From Elusimicrobiota bacterium (lineage in GTDB: Bacteria > Elusimicrobiota > Elusimicrobia > FEN-1173): a DNA stretch of 64,000 nucleotides. The position numbers were made by a program, and so were the translations under genes. A model generated the notes under the pieces. The model saw nothing but the letters and a program-made list of their open reading frames with translations. It did not search any database and was not told where the DNA came from. Where the stretch lies: the NCBI GenBank assembly GCA_016788905.1, contig JAEURZ010000017.1, forward strand, positions 1 through 64,000. The letters run 5' to 3'. Shown piece after piece: positions 61,970-64,000 of the stretch (its first letter is position 1; every line of letters begins with the position of its first letter).

Positions 61970-63775
61970 ATGGCCATCCAACTGAGTTGTCAAAACCTTT
62001 CTAAAACCTACGGCGCGCGGCCTCTTTTTGAGGGACTTTCCTTCGGTCTCTTTGAGGGAGAACGGACCGGATTGATTGGGCCGAACGGGGCAGGAAAGTC
62101 GACCCTATTAAAAATATTAGCGGGACGCGAATCGCCGGATGGGGGGGAATTGGCCCTTCGCCGTGGTTTAAACATTCGTTACCTGGCCCAACAGGACCGC
62201 TTTGAAGATGAAGAAAACGGATTGACCGCCTATGAAGAGCTCACCCAGGCCTTGCAAGGGTTAGGTCTTGAGGATTATGAGATTATGATTCGCGTGGAAG
62301 ACGGATTGGCTTCTTCCGGTTTGGATGGGGATCAGCGGGTCGATCGGTTATCTGGAGGGTGGCGGAAACGGTTGGCCATTTTAGCCCAGGTCCTTTGTGA
62401 ACCCGACCTGTTGCTTTTGGACGAACCCACGAACCATTTAGACCTAGAAGGGGTGCTCTGGCTGGAACGGTTAATGACCGAGGTCCGGTTCTCTTTCTTG
62501 GTGATTACCCACGATCGGCGGTTTCTGGAATCCGTGTGCAACCGGGTGATTGAACTAAACAAGCGCTACGCGGATGGCCATTTCAGTAGCGTTGGGAATT
62601 ACAGTGATTTCATTGAAAGCCGTGAAGCACTTTTTGACGCCCAGGCGGCCCAGGAAGACTCGGCACGAAACATTGTGCGACGAGAAGTGGCCTGGCTGCG
62701 GAAAGGGCCAAAGGCACGGACCACGAAACAGAAAGCCCGAATCGATCGTGCTGGGGAACTCATTGAAGGCTTGAATGAGTTGAAATTCCGAAACGCCCAA
62801 GTTCGTTCCGCCGCGATTGATTTCTCCAGCAGTGAACGGCAAACCAAGCGTTTGGCCGAATTCGTTCAGGTGGAAAAGAGCATGGGGAATCGAAAATTGT
62901 TCGGGCCCCTGGATCTCTTTTTAAGCCCGGGGGACAAAGTGGGCTTGTTGGGGGGAAATGGGAGCGGAAAAAGCACCCTGCTCAAGGTTTTGGCGGGCCA
63001 CTTGGAACCCGATGCTGGACAGATCAAACGGGCCGATGGGTTAAAAGTTGTCACGTTTGACCAACACCGGGAACAACTGGATCTTTCTCTCCCGCTTCGG
63101 AAAGCGCTTTGTGAGAGTGGCGAACATGTTTATTACAAAGGGAATCCGGTTCATGTGGCCGGATGGGCAGACCGATTCTTGTTTGGGAAAGAACAGCTGG
63201 ATGTGCCCCTTTCACGGCTCTCTGGGGGAGAACAGGCACGGGTCTTGATCGCACGGCTGATGCTCAAACCCGCGGACATTCTCCTCCTGGATGAACCCAC
63301 CAACGATTTGGACATCCATTCCCTGGAAGTATTGGAGAATAGTTTGATGGAGTTTTCCGGGGCGCTGGTGTTGGTCACCCACGACCGTTACCTCCTGGAT
63401 CGAGTCTGTCAACGCATTTTGGCTTTGGACGGCCGGGGGAACGCCAACTTTTTCGCCGATCTGTCCCAATGGGAAGATCTCCGGGGTGACCACGAGGAGC
63501 CCCAGGTCGAACCACCACCCCCACCGGCCAAACTGCAGACACCGAAGCTAGGACTGACCCCACAGGAATCCAAAGAACTGAAAAAAATTGAAGGGAAACT
63601 CCATGAGACTGAAGAAAAGGGACGAGAGGCGCGGCTGGCCCTGGAGGACCCTTCGATAGCGGACAATGCCGAAGCTTTGATGGAGAGGCAACAACGATTG
63701 GCCGATTTGGAAATCGAAACGGAAAGTTTATTCAAACGATGGTCCGAACTTGAAGAACGTAGAAAGATTAATTGA
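61970..63775 (+). CDS. ABC-F family ATPase (Uup/EttA-like)
   Basis: A 601-residue soluble protein with two ABC domains. Walker A motifs GPNGAGKST and GGNGSGKST, signatures LSGGWRKR and LSGGEQARV, Walker B LLLLDEPTNHLD and ILLLDEPTNDLD. A long helical linker joins the two domains and a charged coiled coil ends the protein, as in Uup. It binds ribosomes or DNA junctions rather than transporting. ATG 61970 was preferred to an upstream in-frame start; the gap before it holds the terminator. Confidence 0.95.
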   Translation: MAIQLSCQNLSKTYGARPLFEGLSFGLFEGERTGLIGPNGAGKSTLLKILAGRESPDGGELALRRGLNIRYLAQQDRFEDEENGLTAYEELTQALQGLGLEDYEIMIRVEDGLASSGLDGDQRVDRLSGGWRKRLAILAQVLCEPDLLLLDEPTNHLDLEGVLWLERLMTEVRFSFLVITHDRRFLESVCNRVIELNKRYADGHFSSVGNYSDFIESREALFDAQAAQEDSARNIVRREVAWLRKGPKARTTKQKARIDRAGELIEGLNELKFRNAQVRSAAIDFSSSERQTKRLAEFVQVEKSMGNRKLFGPLDLFLSPGDKVGLLGGNGSGKSTLLKVLAGHLEPDAGQIKRADGLKVVTFDQHREQLDLSLPLRKALCESGEHVYYKGNPVHVAGWADRFLFGKEQLDVPLSRLSGGEQARVLIARLMLKPADILLLDEPTNDLDIHSLEVLENSLMEFSGALVLVTHDRYLLDRVCQRILALDGRGNANFFADLSQWEDLRGDHEEPQVEPPPPPAKLQTPKLGLTPQESKELKKIEGKLHETEEKGREARLALEDPSIADNAEALMERQQRLADLEIETESLFKRWSELEERRKIN

Positions 63776-63927
63776 GAATAATCCGATTAAGAGGATGTCC
63801 CATTAGAAACCCATAAAAGGGATATCTTGGCATGATTGGAAAGTCAAGACTTGACCCCACAATATCGTTACAAATTATTTACAAGTTGTTAAGGGGATCT
63901 TTGGGAGGGGTGATGTAGACTCTCCGA

Positions 63928-64000
63928 ATGGAAAACAATTTTGGGGTGGGGTATAGGGGGTCGAGCTTGTTGCGGTGGGTGGGGCGGGTCTTGTTGGTGG
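63928..64000 (+). CDS. Possible start of a gene cut by the window end
   Basis: ATG 63928 opens a frame (MENNFGVGYRGSSLLRWVGR) that continues to the window end and becomes hydrophobic, as in a signal peptide. No ribosome site at normal spacing. Only suggestive. The rest of 63776-63927 has nothing recognised. Confidence 0.25.
   Translation, partial: MENNFGVGYRGSSLLRWVGRVLLV

Overview
The window looks like a chromosome segment of a Gram-negative bacterium. It has an autotransporter with a beta-barrel domain, several lipoproteins with lipoboxes, LolA-like and LpxL-like proteins, and an MprF-type lipid flippase/synthase. The mix of an ammonia-lyase aryl-polyene locus, a MoxR-Bat operon, carboxynorspermidine genes, a TMTC-like membrane protein and many TPR proteins would fit Elusimicrobiota or a neighbouring phylum. 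No marker gene here proves that, and the assignment is inference. No rRNA genes or CRISPR array were seen; one tRNA-Gly was found.

Region 1 (1-9.8 kb) is accessory and partly decayed. It starts with a coiled-coil protein overlapped downstream by a large effector-like protein, which has a RES-like segment and a C-terminal lipase-type alpha/beta-hydrolase with a visible Ser-Asp-His triad. A lipoprotein follows with a GTGA overlap. Next come a TPR protein whose natural start has an amber codon at position 3, a gene remnant, and an exported-protein gene with a TAA at codon 29. A REP-associated (Y1/HUH) transposase is bounded by perfect 24-bp inverted repeats. SEC-C/TPR and M50 protease genes follow, then an outer-membrane-type protein gene split by an in-frame TAG.

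Region 2 (9.8-30.2 kb) is dominated by an aryl-polyene-type biosynthetic locus. Two lipoproteins and a B12/radical-SAM enzyme precede a tightly packed run on the + strand: acyltransferase, two acyl carrier proteins, fused AMP-ligase/dehydratase, glycosyltransferase, LpxL-like acyltransferase, MIO ammonia-lyase, thioesterase, LolA-like, MMPL exporter, ketosynthase, chain-length-factor-like protein, dehydratase, ketoreductase and a second ketosynthase. Most junctions are 4-base ATGA overlaps. The likely logic is that the ammonia-lyase makes an aryl acid starter, the ligase loads it on an ACP, ketosynthase/ketoreductase/dehydratase cycles build the polyene, and acyltransferases, glycosyltransferase, LolA-like and MMPL proteins place it in the outer membrane. 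The dehydratase carries a 14-G tract, and the ketoreductase has Glu in place of the catalytic Lys. Hand counts of sample lines give 40-47% GC here against about 62% in the Bat operon. An autotransporter follows directly.

Region 3 (30.2-49.9 kb) is housekeeping and envelope. It holds small membrane proteins, a TMTC-like TPR membrane protein, a DEAD-box RNA helicase with three 53-residue tail repeats, a complete MoxR-DUF58-BatA-BatB/C-BatD-BatE operon, a CPA-type cation/proton antiporter, a hemerythrin, the nspC/carboxynorspermidine synthase pair and MsrA.

Region 4 (49.9-64 kb) starts with a tRNA-Gly(TCC) embedded in repeats that copy parts of the tRNA itself. It continues with a DinG-like helicase, an overlapping mgtA-mprF pair, a histidine kinase convergent with that pair and divergent from an ECF sigma/anti-sigma/RseB-like operon, a small basic exported protein with a strong terminator, and an ABC-F ATPase.
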